From the NCBI GenBank assembly GCA_009746045.1, contig RPFO01000276.1, positions 4,398,207 through 4,430,352 of the forward strand: a stretch of 32,146 bases of DNA, read 5' to 3'. A program made the translations under genes and the position numbers. The notes under the pieces were generated by a model that saw only the letters and a program-made list of their open reading frames with translations, ran no database searches and had not been told where the DNA came from. Positions 20,086-29,979 of this stretch are shown here, piece after piece; position 1 is the stretch's first letter, and each line of letters opens with the position of its first letter. This DNA comes from Mesostigma viride. Lineage: Eukaryota; Streptophyta; Mesostigmatophyceae; Mesostigmatales; Mesostigmataceae.

Positions 20086-20384
20086 GGCACTCACCACTTT
20101 CACCAAATGCCATGTCGCCATTATATTGAGGAAAGCGAAGTATGCCCACTTGAAGCTGTGGTCTGCAGAACATTGACACAAAATATGCATGGTATTTCAA
20201 GCAATGAATGCTATGTGTCAGGCATCAATGTCTTTATTGTATCCAAATGTGGTTAGGACGGAGGTTTACATTGGTTGCTATTTTAAGACAATGGCGTATA
20301 ACCAAACATTGCACACACTCAAGAGTGTACTTATGCTGAACTGGAAAGGAACATTAAACCCCAATAAGGTAGATATTTTTCTTT

Positions 20385-20545
20385 TACATTTTAATTTTTT
20401 ATATACTACTTTATATAATATTATATTATATTATATTATATTATGCTATATTATGTTATATGAAATAACATTAAAATTAACATAAAATTAAAATTATATA
20501 TTAATTATAGTATATTATATAATTTATATTATATATTATATTCAC
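20385..20545. repeat. AT-only low-complexity tract with (TATTA)n
   Basis: Nearly all A and T, with five or more TATTA units around 20418-20445 followed by other ATTA-rich words. It contrasts sharply with GC-balanced flanks. No gene. Confidence 0.85.
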
Positions 20546-22098
20546 GATGCTCTGTGTATTAATGACATATCAGACACACCTACATCACATCGCCTTGATG
20601 TTTCCGTTGTATGGGTCCGGTCGGGCGTTGGTAGCTGGTCGACAACAATTCTACATTTCCTAAAAAAAAATGCGACCGTGCCTACATTCGAAGGCGCGCT
20701 GTGGCTGACCTGAACTATCGGTGAACACCTCGGCGTCACTTGACCGGCCTAGGTTGACATTTCGGCAGAGTAACGCTGCTTAAAGGATCCTTGCGTAGTT
20801 CGCGCGATTTGGCTCTTTATATATGTTTTTGGAGACGACGAGCAAGCATCCGATTGGTCAGCCAATTCCTGTCCAGTCCTCGGACAGTGTCCAATCCGGT
20901 GCTTGGGATCCAGAAAACGTGCTCGAGCCTGGCCACTCTGTCGCGGGCGCCGCGCTAGTGGCGTCGCGCCCAAACCTGACCAGGCCATAGGAAAGGGCGG
21001 GGGCGAATGCAAGAATTATTGTTATATCCTGACCTGTCCTGGGGAAGGTCCGGGGCGAATGCAAGAATTAATATACCTGCGTATGCAACCAACACGGCCG
21101 ATCCACATACATAATCCGACTGAGCTGGACGGTACGGACCAAATTTCGGTGCAAATTGAGGCCCAAAAGCTATGTCGGCATGGTGCGCGCACCCCTTGCG
21201 GTAGGGGCCATGGCGACTGCCTTTAGACGAAACGTGACAAATCTGGCACGCGGAAAGCAGAAATGCTCGATTGTTGGAGAAAATTAGTTACTGATTCTAA
21301 TTTATGGCGGGATGGTTGCGATCTATAATGTCGCGGGCTTTTTTTCTTTGCCATCGGCAGGGGGGGTCCGGCCTGAATTTCTGTCGGGATGAATAAAGTA
21401 TATTGGATGCCTGCCGGGTTGATTGTCGATTGTTGCCAGTTTTGATGGTCGTAAGGAAAGCTAGTTTAATGATGTTTCTAAAGCCGTAAAAATTCCCGCT
21501 GCTATCTTTACCTTTCCCGTCATTTTGCGGTAAGATAACATTAGCCCTGCGCGATGCGTACTGCCCAACCACTCCATGAAAGGGTGGACTTTCTTGTGCG
21601 CCTGGGCACGAATAAATGCCCGTTATGGTACGTTCTTGTGTTAAACGTCTTAAGCTTGCGTTTTCCTGCTTTCTTACCTCGTTGAGCGTAAGCTTTTTGC
21701 CTTCTTTCCGGCCAGATGCAGCCAGAAAGTTGCGGGTCCTGGCGCTGCATCGCTGGATTCCTGGGTGTCTTTTAGCTAGTTAATCGTCTGTGACGTGGCT
21801 GGCTTTCTGCAGCGCGTGGCCCGCAACCTGTCGGGAAGGTGTAATGCTTTTATTTCCATGCTTCTCTGAAATTTCTTTTGCTTTATAGACAGTTGTGTTC
21901 GAGGAAATTCACGCGGTCTTCCTAAGCAGCGGCATCATTTTCCCCAGACACTGACGAGCTGGCACCTGTCTCCTAAAGAGAGCGGCTCGTGCTTGTTAGA
22001 AAGGAGGCAGTGTGCATTTTGCGGGACACAATGCTTTGGTGGCACATGCGTCAGGTAGGCTGTTCCAATGGTCTCTTCACCTTTCCCACTGAGTAAAT
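20546..22098. other. Gene-free stretch
   Basis: Frames here are short and have no recognisable motif. The only internal repeat I saw is the 19-bp pair at 21000 and 21052. No tRNA or rRNA gene was recognised. Confidence 0.5.
21000..21070 (+). repeat. 19-bp direct repeat pair
   Basis: GGGGCGAATGCAAGAATTA occurs at 21000-21018 and 21052-21070, separated by 33 bp. This is a local tandem duplication whose spacer has diverged or been inserted. Confidence 0.75.
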
Positions 22099-22368
22099 GT
22101 TAGCATTTGTCATGCTAACCAGAGCAGCTAGCCACAGGTTGGCTGGATAAAAAGTCAGCTTATTTTCTCTTTATATACTGCGTGTGTGGTCCTCCACGTG
22201 TCCGGCTTGTTGGGCATTTTGGAAGAGGGTTTATAATGTGTTGTTGGGTGGAACAACTTGGTTGTTGGCACAAAATCACACATTATTAGCCTGAGATAGG
22301 CATGACATATGCTGCTCAGGCGTGTCGTCCTACCAGCCTTGTTGTTAAGGGTAGACTCACAAGGCTGG
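22099..22368. other. Chain of hairpins upstream of the minisatellite
   Basis: Perfect stems follow one another: GTTAGCAT/ATGCTAAC (22099-22119, loop TTGTC), ATAATGTGT/ACACATTAT (22233-22286, with inner TTGTT/AACAA), CCTGAG/CTCAGG (22290-22320), and CCAGCCTTGT/ACAAGGCTGG (22333-22368). A TATATA word near 22172 precedes most of them. This could be a structured transcript or debris of small elements; no known RNA family is recognised. Confidence 0.4.
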
Positions 22369-22390
22369 CTGTGCCGATGGAGGGGTGGGG

Positions 22391-23165
22391 CGTGCTAGCC
22401 CCCCCCACACCCACGCATGCATGCTAGCCCACCCCCACACCCACGCATGCATGCTAGCCCCGGCCCCGGCCCCCCCACACCCACGCATGCATGCTAGCCC
22501 CCCCCACACCCACGCATGCATGCTAGCCCACACTCACACCCACGCATGCATGCTAGCCCACCCCCACACCCACGCATGCATGCTAGCCCCCCCACACACC
22601 CACGCATGCATGCCAGCCCCCCCACACACCCACGCATGCATGACCGCCCCCCCCACACCCACGCATGCATGCTAGCCCACCCCCACACCCACGCATGCAT
22701 GCTAGCCCCCCCACACACCCACGCATGGATGCCAGCCCCCACACACACCCACGCATGCATGACAGCCCCCCCACACACCCACGCATGCATGCTAGCCCCC
22801 CACACACACCCACGCATGCATGCCAGCCCCCATACACACCCACGCATGCATGCCAGCCCCCCCCCACACTTACGCATGCATGCTAGCCCCCCACACACAC
22901 CCACGCATGCATGCCAGCCCCCCCCACACCCACGCATGCATGCCAGCCCCCCCCCACACTTACGCATGCATGCTAGCCCCCCACACACACCCACGCATGC
23001 ATGCCAGCCCCCCCCACACCCACGCATGCAGGCTAGCCCAACCCCACACCCACGCATGCATGCCAGCCCACCCCCACACCCACACGTGCATGCCAGCCCA
23101 CCCCCACACCCACGCATGCATGCCAGCCCACCCCCACACCCACGCGTGCATGCCAGCCCACCCCT
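22391..23165. repeat. 30-bp minisatellite, about 26 units
   Basis: The unit is about 30 bp: CACACCCACGCATGCATG followed by C(T/C)AGCCC and a C-rich spacer of variable length. Most units hold GCATGCATG, and many also hold GCTAGC. Units of 29 to 40 bp occur. Because 30 is a multiple of three, several frames on both strands stay open, giving Pro/His/Ala/Cys-rich translations that I do not regard as proteins. Strand asymmetry is strong (C-rich on +). Confidence 0.92.
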
Positions 23166-23439
23166 AGCTTGAGCGTGCTTGTAAAGTTTTTGCATGGTTT
23201 ATTAAAATGAGTGGAATATGTATTTATTGCATTAAATGTTAATTTTATTGATCATGAATGAAAATGGTCAACATTGCCGAAGTGCCCCTAAATTGCTCAA
23301 TATTGTGTGCTCAAGAATTCAATGAGGATTGTCATCATGGAAACCCGCACAAATTCACGATTCCGGGCATGCATGTGAAAGTATCAAGAACAATTTTCAA
23401 TTAAGAATGGTATCTCATTGTTCCATGAATCAATATGAC
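23166..23439. other. AT-rich spacer between two tandem arrays
   Basis: Single-copy-looking AT-rich sequence with no gene-like frame. The satellite begins near 23440 with its CCATGTACGTAG word. Confidence 0.5.
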
Positions 23440-26400
23440 TCCATGTACGTAGACAAGCCATGATGACCCCATGGGAGCCTGAATCCTCATCATTAAATAC
23501 ATAAATGCCACCCATGTACGTAGACGGGCCATGATGACACCAATGGAGCCTGAATCCTCATCATTAATTACATAAATGCCAACCATGTACATACACGGGC
23601 AATGATGACACCATGGGAGCCTGAATCCTCATCATTAATTACATAAATGCCAACCATGTACGTAGGCCAGCCATGATGACACTGTGGGAGCCTGAATCCT
23701 CATCATTAATTTCATACATGCCAACAACACGTAGACGGGCCATAATGACACCACGGGAGCCTGAATCCTGATCATTTTTTTTTCTTTGACATCCATGTAC
23801 GTAGGCCAGCCATGATGACACCATGGGAGCCTGAATCCTCATCATTTTTTTTCTGAGACATCCATGTACGTAGGCCAGCCATGATGACACCATGGGAGCC
23901 TGAATCCTCATCATTTTTTTTCTGAGACATCCATGTACGTAGGCCAGCCATGATGACACCATGGGAGCCTGAATCCTCATCATTAAATACATACATGCCA
24001 TCCATGTACGTAGACAGGCCATGACATCTGACACCATGGGAGCCTGAATCCTCATCATTTACTATTCCTTGACATCCATGTACGTAGACGGGCCATGATG
24101 ACACCATGGGAGCCTGAATCCTCTTCATTTTTTTTTCTTTGACATCCATGTACATACGTAGGCCAGCCATGATGACACCAATGGAGCCTGAATCCTCATC
24201 ATTAATTACATACATAAATGCCATGATCATCAATGACCCCATGGGAGCCTGAATCCTCATCATTAAATACATAAATGCCACGGTCCATGTACGTAGACGG
24301 GCCATGATGACACCAATGGAGCCTGAATCCTCATCATTAATTACATAAATGCCAACCATGTACATACACGGGCAATGATGACACCATGGGAGCCTGAATC
24401 CTCATCATTAATTACATAAATGCCAACCATGTACGTAGGCCAGCCATGATGACACTATGGGAGCCTGAATCCTCATCATTCATTTCATACATGCCAACAA
24501 CACGTAGACGGGCCATAATGACACCACGGGAGCCTGAATCCTCATCATTTTTTTTTCTTTGACATCCATGTACGTAGGCCAGCCATGATGACACCATGGG
24601 AGCCTGAATCCTCATCATTTTTTTTCTGAGACATCCATGTACGTAGGCCAGCCATGATGACACCATGGGAGCCTGAATCCTCATCATTAAATACATACAT
24701 GCCATCCATGTACGTAGACAGGCCATGATGACACCATGGGAGCCTGAATCCTCATCATTTACTATTCCTTGACATCCATGTACGTAGACGGGCCATGATG
24801 ACACCATGGGAGCCTGAATCCTCATCATTTTTTTTTCTTTGACATCCATGTACATACGTAGGCCAGCCATGATGACACCAATGGAGCCTGAATTCTCATC
24901 ATTAATTACATACATGCCATCCATGTACGTAGACAGGCCATGACATCTGACACCATGGGAGCCTGAATCCTCATCATTTACTATTCCTTGACATCCATGT
25001 ACGTAGACGGGCCATGATGACACCATGGGAGCCTGAATCCTCATCATTTTTTTTTCTTTGACATCCATGTACATACGTAGGCCAGCCATGATGACACCAA
25101 TGGAGCCTGAATCCTCATCATTAATTACATACATAAATGCCAACCATGTACATACACGGGCAATGATGACACCAATGGAGCCTGAATCCTCATCATTAAT
25201 TACATAAATGGCAACCATGTACATACACGGGCAATGATGACACCATGGGAGCCTGAATCCTCATCATTTTTTTTTCTTTGACATCCATGTACATACGTAG
25301 GCCAGCCATGATGACACCAATGGAGCCTGAATCCTCATCATTAATTACATACATGCCATCCATGTACGTAGACAAGCCATGATGACCCCATGGGAGCCTG
25401 AATCCTCATCATTAATTACATACATGCCATCCATGTACGTAGACAGGCCATGATGACACCATGGGAGCCTGAATCCTCATCATTTACTATTCCTTGACAT
25501 CCATGTACGTAGGCCAGCCATGGAGACACCATGGGAGCCTGAATCCTCCTCATTAATTACATAAATGCCAACCATGTACGTAGACAAGCCATGATGACCC
25601 CATGGGAGCCTGAATCCTCATCATTAATTACATAAATGCCATCCATGTACGTAGACGGGCCATGATGACACCATGGGAGCCTGAATCCTCATCATTTACT
25701 ATTCCTTGACATCCATGTACGTAGGCCAGCCATGGAGACACCATGGGAGCCTGAATCCTCCTCATTAATTACATAAATGCCAACCATGTACGTAGACAAG
25801 CCATGATGACCCCATGGGAGCCTGAATCCTCATCATTAATTACATAAATGCCATCCATGTAAGTAGACGGGCCATGATGACACCATGGGAGCCTGAATCC
25901 TCCTCATTAATTACATAAATGCCAACCATGTACGTAGACAAGCCATGATGACACCATGGGAGCCTGAATCCTCATCATTAATTACATAAATGCCATCCAT
26001 GTACGTAGACGGGCCATGATGACACCATGGGAGCCTGAATCCTCATCATTAATTACATAAATGCCAACCATGTACGTAGGCCAGCCATGGAGACACCATG
26101 GGAGCCTGAATCCTCATCATTAATTACATACATGCCAACAATGTAGGTAGACAAGCCATGATGACACCATGGGAGCCTGAATCCTCATCATTTATTTTAT
26201 GAGACATCCATGTACGTAGGCCAGCCATGATGACACCATGGGAGCCTGAATCCTCATCATTTCTTTTTCTTTGACATCCATGTACGTAGGCCAGCCATGA
26301 TGACACCATGGGAGCCTGAATCCTCCTCATTAATTACATACATGCCATCCATGTACGTACACGGGCCATGATGACACCATGGGAGCCTGAATCCTCATCA

Positions 26401-27510
26401 TTTACTATTCCTTGACATCCATGTACGTAGGCCAGCCATGGAGACACCATGGGAGCCTGAATCCTCATCATTAATTACATAAATGCCAACCATGTACGTA
26501 GACAAGCCATGATGACACCATGGGAGCCTGAATCCTCCTCATTAATTACATAAATGCCAACCATGTACGTAGACAAGCCATGATGACACCATGGGAGCCT
26601 GAATCCTCATCATTAATTACATACATGCCATCCATGTACGTAGACAGCCATGATGACACCATGGGAGCCTGAATCCTCATCATTTACTATTCCTTGACAT
26701 CCATGTACGTAGGCCAGCCATGGAGACACCATGGGAGCCTGAATCCTCCTCATTAATTACATAAATGCCAACCATGTACGTAGACAAGCCATGATGACCC
26801 CATGGGAGCCTGAATCCTCATCATTAATTACATAAATGCCATCCATGTACGTAGACGGGCCATGATGACACCATGGGAGCCTGAATCCTTATCATTTACT
26901 ATTCCTTGACATCCATGTACGTAGGCCAGCCATGGAGACACCATGGGAGCCTGAATCCTCATCATTAATTACATAAATGCCAACCATGTACGTAGACAAG
27001 CCATGATGACACCATGGGAGCCTGAATCCTCCTCATTAATTACATAAATGCCAACCATGTACGTAGACAAGCCATGATGACACCATGGGAGCCTGAATCC
27101 TCATCATTAATTACATACATGCCATCCATGTACGTAGACAGGCCATGATGACACCATGGGAGCCTGAATCCTCATCATTTACTATTCCTTGACATCCATG
27201 TACGTAGGCCAGCCATGGAGACACCATGGGAGCCTGAATCCTCCTCATTAATTACATAAATGCCAACCATGTACGTAGACAAGCCATGATGACACCATGG
27301 GAGCCTGAATCCTCATCATTTACTATTCCTTGACATCCATGTACGTAGGCCAGCCATGATGACACCAATGGAGCCTGAATCCTCCTCGTTAATTACATAA
27401 ATGCCAACCATGTACGTAGACAAGCCATGATGACCCCATGGGAGCCTGAATCCTCATCATTTACTATTCCTTGACATCCATGTACGTAGACGGGCCATGA
27501 TGACACCATG
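23440..27510. repeat. ~70-bp satellite array, left block
   Basis: A conserved core of about 37 bp (GCCATGATGACACCATGG, then GAGCCTGAATCCTCATCATT) alternates with one of a few spacer types: AATTACATAAATGCC..., TACTATTCCTTGACATCC..., TTTTTTCTTTGACATCC..., TTTTTTCTGAGACATCC..., AAATACATACATGCC.... All spacers end in a CATGTACGTAG-like word. Units are about 66-74 bp and combine into higher-order blocks. The core is bounded by ATGATGA/TCATCAT, able to pair. Long minus-strand open frames (NDEDSGSHGVIMAGLRTW repeats) arise because units often approximate 69 bp; I do not call them genes. Confidence 0.95.
27506..27510 (+). repeat. Target-site duplication CCATG (left copy)
   Basis: CCATG precedes the 5' LTR here and follows the 3' LTR at 29980-29984. 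Removing the element plus one copy rejoins a normal satellite core (GACACCATG next to GGAGCC). Five bp is the usual duplication for copia- and gypsy-type integrases. Confidence 0.93.
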
Positions 27511-28318
27511 TGTCAGGATTTTAGATAATCCTGGTTGTGCCCGTTTGCTAGCCCATGTAATGTTGTGGCCAACTTTCTGTAAACGGGGAATAATTAGGAA
27601 TGCGTCCTTAATAATCGCTTCCGCCCACCGTATTTCTGGCCAAGATTGTGAGGGCTAGGTAGTGCTTGCCGTGTCCTTTACGGCGCTAGTTTTCTTATTG
27701 AAAACAGTTGAGTGAGTATACAAGTTAATCCTGTACCTCGACACTATATACGCATATCATTTATGGACATGCTAGTGGTTGCATGAATTTCTATAGTGAA
27801 CTATTGTACGTTTCTGGCGCTGCCTAGGAGGCGCTGTGGCCTAGTCCCCGCATGCCATAACGTCGTGCCAACTAATGTTGGTCACCGTCACTTGTGGTGA
27901 AAAGTTTGCTCAATTTCGTACCGTCAGATTTGTAATGGATCAACGGTAGTAAACAGTGTAGCCGCCACTGAAGGACTTTGTCCCTTCCACATAATAAGTG
28001 ACTCATGGTACACGAGAAATCTACCTTGTTGGTCCCCATGTGTATGGGTAAGCCCTAGTTGGGTATGGCTGCCTTGTTGGTAGCCTAAAGCCATGCTCTT
28101 GTTGAGTATGCAACAGTCTCTTGTTGAGATTGTGTAGTGGCATTGTTTGCCCAAGCCCATCCTTGTTGGATGGGATTGACCTCTAGTTGAGGCCTACCTC
28201 CTTGTTGGAGACCAACCCCAAAGTAATATATTTAATCAACCAAGCAATATTTTGTGGCTGTCATCACATTGGGTAACAAGGGTCAAAAAGATCTTTCCTC
28301 CTCCTCCGTAATTTAACA
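27511..28318 (+). repeat. 5' LTR
   Basis: It begins TGTCAGG and ends TAACA, the usual TG...CA borders. The first 23 bases include a 7-bp hairpin (CAGGATT/AATCCTG, 27514-27533). A TATATA word at 27745-27750 is a candidate TATA box, which would place transcription start upstream of the hairpin array. Further small stems lie at 27868-27881 (CCAAC/GTTGG) and 27888-27900 (TCAC/GTGA). Confidence 0.92.
28023..28210 (+). other. Array of hairpins with constant T(T/A)GTT loops, 5' LTR copy
   Basis: Loops TTGTT or TAGTT start at 28026, 28056, 28074, 28099, 28121, 28143, 28163, 28184 and 28202. Flanking stems differ but always pair: ACC/GGT, CCC/GGG, GGCTGCC/GGTAGCC, CATGCTC/GAGTATG, ACAGTCTC/GAGATTGT, GGCA/TGCC, CCCATCC/GGATGGG, CCTC/GAGG, CTCC/GGAG. 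Eight of nine loops are closed by C-G. A tenth hairpin, CCCAT/ATGGG with loop GTGT, sits at 28035-28048. Loop-to-loop spacing is mostly 18-25 nt. In the RNA it would lie in the leader, 110-300 nt before the primer site, where packaging or dimerisation signals of retroelements are found; that role is inference. Confidence 0.75.
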
Positions 28319-28327
28319 TGGTATCGG
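28319..28327 (+). other. Primer-binding site
   Basis: TGGTATCGG abuts the 5' LTR. The first seven bases, TGGTATC, match the core of the site complementary to the 3' end of initiator methionine tRNA used by many copia- and gypsy-type elements. The match beyond eight bases is not established. Confidence 0.75.
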
Positions 28328-29165
28328 TATGGGAGTGACCCATGAACCCATTTCTTGAGCCGTAAACCGTTTTTCCAAAAGCCGCACTTTCCTGATCCCG
28401 TTTTTGAGCGGTCGGCCTGCAGCCAGGTACCCAACTTTGAGCGTGCAGATCTTTTGACTGGGACATTATTTTTCACCGCTCTTAGATGCGTTGGAAGCGT
28501 CACATCGTCCTCGTTTCAACGCCGCCAAGAACGCTGCCATCGGCATCCTGGTGCAAAAGTTACTCAAGTTCGCGCCGACCTACGTGGCCAGCTTGTCAGT
28601 GCGCATATCTTTTTAACGACTCATCTGTTTAAGACCGTTGAGGTGTCGTTGAAAAGGGCATTCTGTGGCGGTTCTATCAAGCCATAACGCGCCCCAAGCT
28701 GTTTAGTACTACGGCAACTACGTTCATTCCTGTTCGGACCAGCGGATTTCCGGAATTTCTCATCTTTCTCGTCAACAGCACATCCGTTTGGACCGTGCTA
28801 GGCGTCCATCGACGCGGAATTTTATGCTCGTTTCAACAAGCTATCATACGTCGTCATCGGTTTGATACAACGCCAACAACACTCATTTCCGTGGCGCCAG
28901 CTGACGGACCTTTGCCGACATGCAACTTTTACGTGGCTCCTCTTTTTGAGCCATTTGTGACGTCCTCGGATTCGTCTCTTTCTTCCGGTTTTAACAAGCC
29001 ATCACACGTTTCAGTTCCTCAAGCTTTTCGACAACTGCATTGATTTGAAGTCGTCATGTTTTGGCTTACCGTGTAAGGGGGAGTGGCAGGGTTGTTTCTA
29101 CCGGCAAGCCCTACTGCCTAAGTAAGGGGGGAGCACAGTTGTTTGAGTCAATCCCAGCAACGTGC

Positions 29166-29172
29166 AAGGGGG
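29166..29172 (+). other. Polypurine tract
   Basis: AAGGGGG lies immediately upstream of the 3' LTR, the position from which plus-strand DNA synthesis is primed. The tract is short; a second purine run, AAGGGGGGAG, lies near 29123. Confidence 0.7.
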
Positions 29173-29979
29173 TGTCAGGATTTTAGATAATCCTGGTTGT
29201 GCCCGTTTGCTAGCCCATGTAATGTTGTGGCCAACTTTCTGTAAACGGGGGAATAATTAGGAATGCGTCCTTAATAATCGCTTCCGCCCACCGTATTTCT
29301 GGCCAAGATTGTGAGGGCTAGGTAGTGCTTGCCGTGTCCTTTACGGCGCTAGTTTTCTTATTGAAAACAGTTGAGTGAGTATACAAGTTAATCCTGTACC
29401 TCGACACTATATACGCATATCATTTATGGACATGCTAGTGGTTGCATGAATTTCTATAGTGAACTATTGTACGTTTCTGGCGCTGCCTAGGAGGCGCTGT
29501 GGCCTAGTCCCCGCATGCCATAACGTCGTGCCAACTAATGTTGGTCACCGTCACTTGTGGTGAAAAGTTTGCTCAATTTCGTACCGTCAGATTTGTAATG
29601 GATCAACGGTAGTAAACAGTGTAGCCGCCACTGAAGGACTTTGTCCCTTCCACATAATAAGTGACTCATGGTACACGAGAAATCTACCTTGTTGGTCCCA
29701 TGTGTATGGGTAAGCCCTAGTTGGGTATGGCTGCCTTGTTGGTAGCCTAAAGCCATGCTCTTGTTGAGTATGCAACAGTCTCTTGTTGAGATTGTGTAGT
29801 GGCATTGTTTGCCCAAGCCCATCCTTGTTGGATGGGATTGACCTCTAGTTGAGGCCTACCTCCTTGTTGGAGACCAACCCCAAAGTATATATTTAATCAC
29901 CAAGCAATATTTTGTGGCTGTCATCACATTGGGTAACAAGGGGTCAAAAAGATCTTTCCTCCTCCTCCGTAATTTAACA
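29173..29979 (+). repeat. 3' LTR
   Basis: It matches the 5' LTR except for single-base differences in length: one extra G near 29250, one fewer C near 29698, two single-A losses near 29885-29900, and one extra G near 29943. I found no base substitution by eye. The right border TAACA is followed by the duplicated CCATG. Confidence 0.92.
29686..29872 (+). other. Array of hairpins with constant T(T/A)GTT loops, 3' LTR copy
   Basis: Same array as in the 5' LTR, from the ACC/GGT hairpin to the CTCC/GGAG hairpin. The one length change inside it (a C lost before CCATGTG) falls outside the pairing bases of the CCCAT/ATGGG stem, so every hairpin is preserved. Confidence 0.75.

Larger units (their letters stand above)
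28319..29172 (+). other. Non-coding interior of the LTR element
   Basis: The longest plus-strand frames are about 110 codons (28355-28687) and 82 codons (28795-29043), with no retroviral-type motifs (no CCHC knuckle, DTG, YADD or DDE pattern). The interior is GC-balanced and appears to be spacer plus cis signals, as in LARD- or TRIM-like elements. Confidence 0.75.
27511..29979 (+). mobile_element. Young non-autonomous LTR retrotransposon in the satellite
   Basis: The element is 2,469 bp with LTRs of 808 and 807 bp that start TGTCAGG and end TTAACA, a primer-binding site directly after the 5' LTR, a purine tract before the 3' LTR, and a 5-bp target duplication. The 854-bp interior has no gag, protease, integrase or reverse transcriptase motif, so it must rely on proteins from another element. 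The LTRs differ only by a few one-base indels in or near short runs, pointing to very recent insertion. Orientation (+) follows from the positions of the primer site and purine tract. Confidence 0.93.

Noticed and set aside
19727-20176. 149-codon frame through the 230-bp monomers with repeated NDGRRN words
   Set aside because: The frame exists because two monomers share phase; the third does not continue it and no family is recognised. Kept as a repeat, not a gene.
22385-23195. His/Pro/Ala/Cys-rich repeat proteins on both strands
   Set aside because: Several frames are open simultaneously because of the 30-bp period; nothing selects one as coding.
23639-25224. Long minus-strand open frames translating to NDEDSGSHGVIMAGLRTW-type repeats
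   Set aside because: They follow from a stop-free repeat period near 69 bp, break wherever unit length varies, and have no start context or homology.
28355-28687. 110-codon frame in the LTR element as a gag remnant
   Set aside because: No zinc knuckle, capsid-like or other retroelement motif is present.
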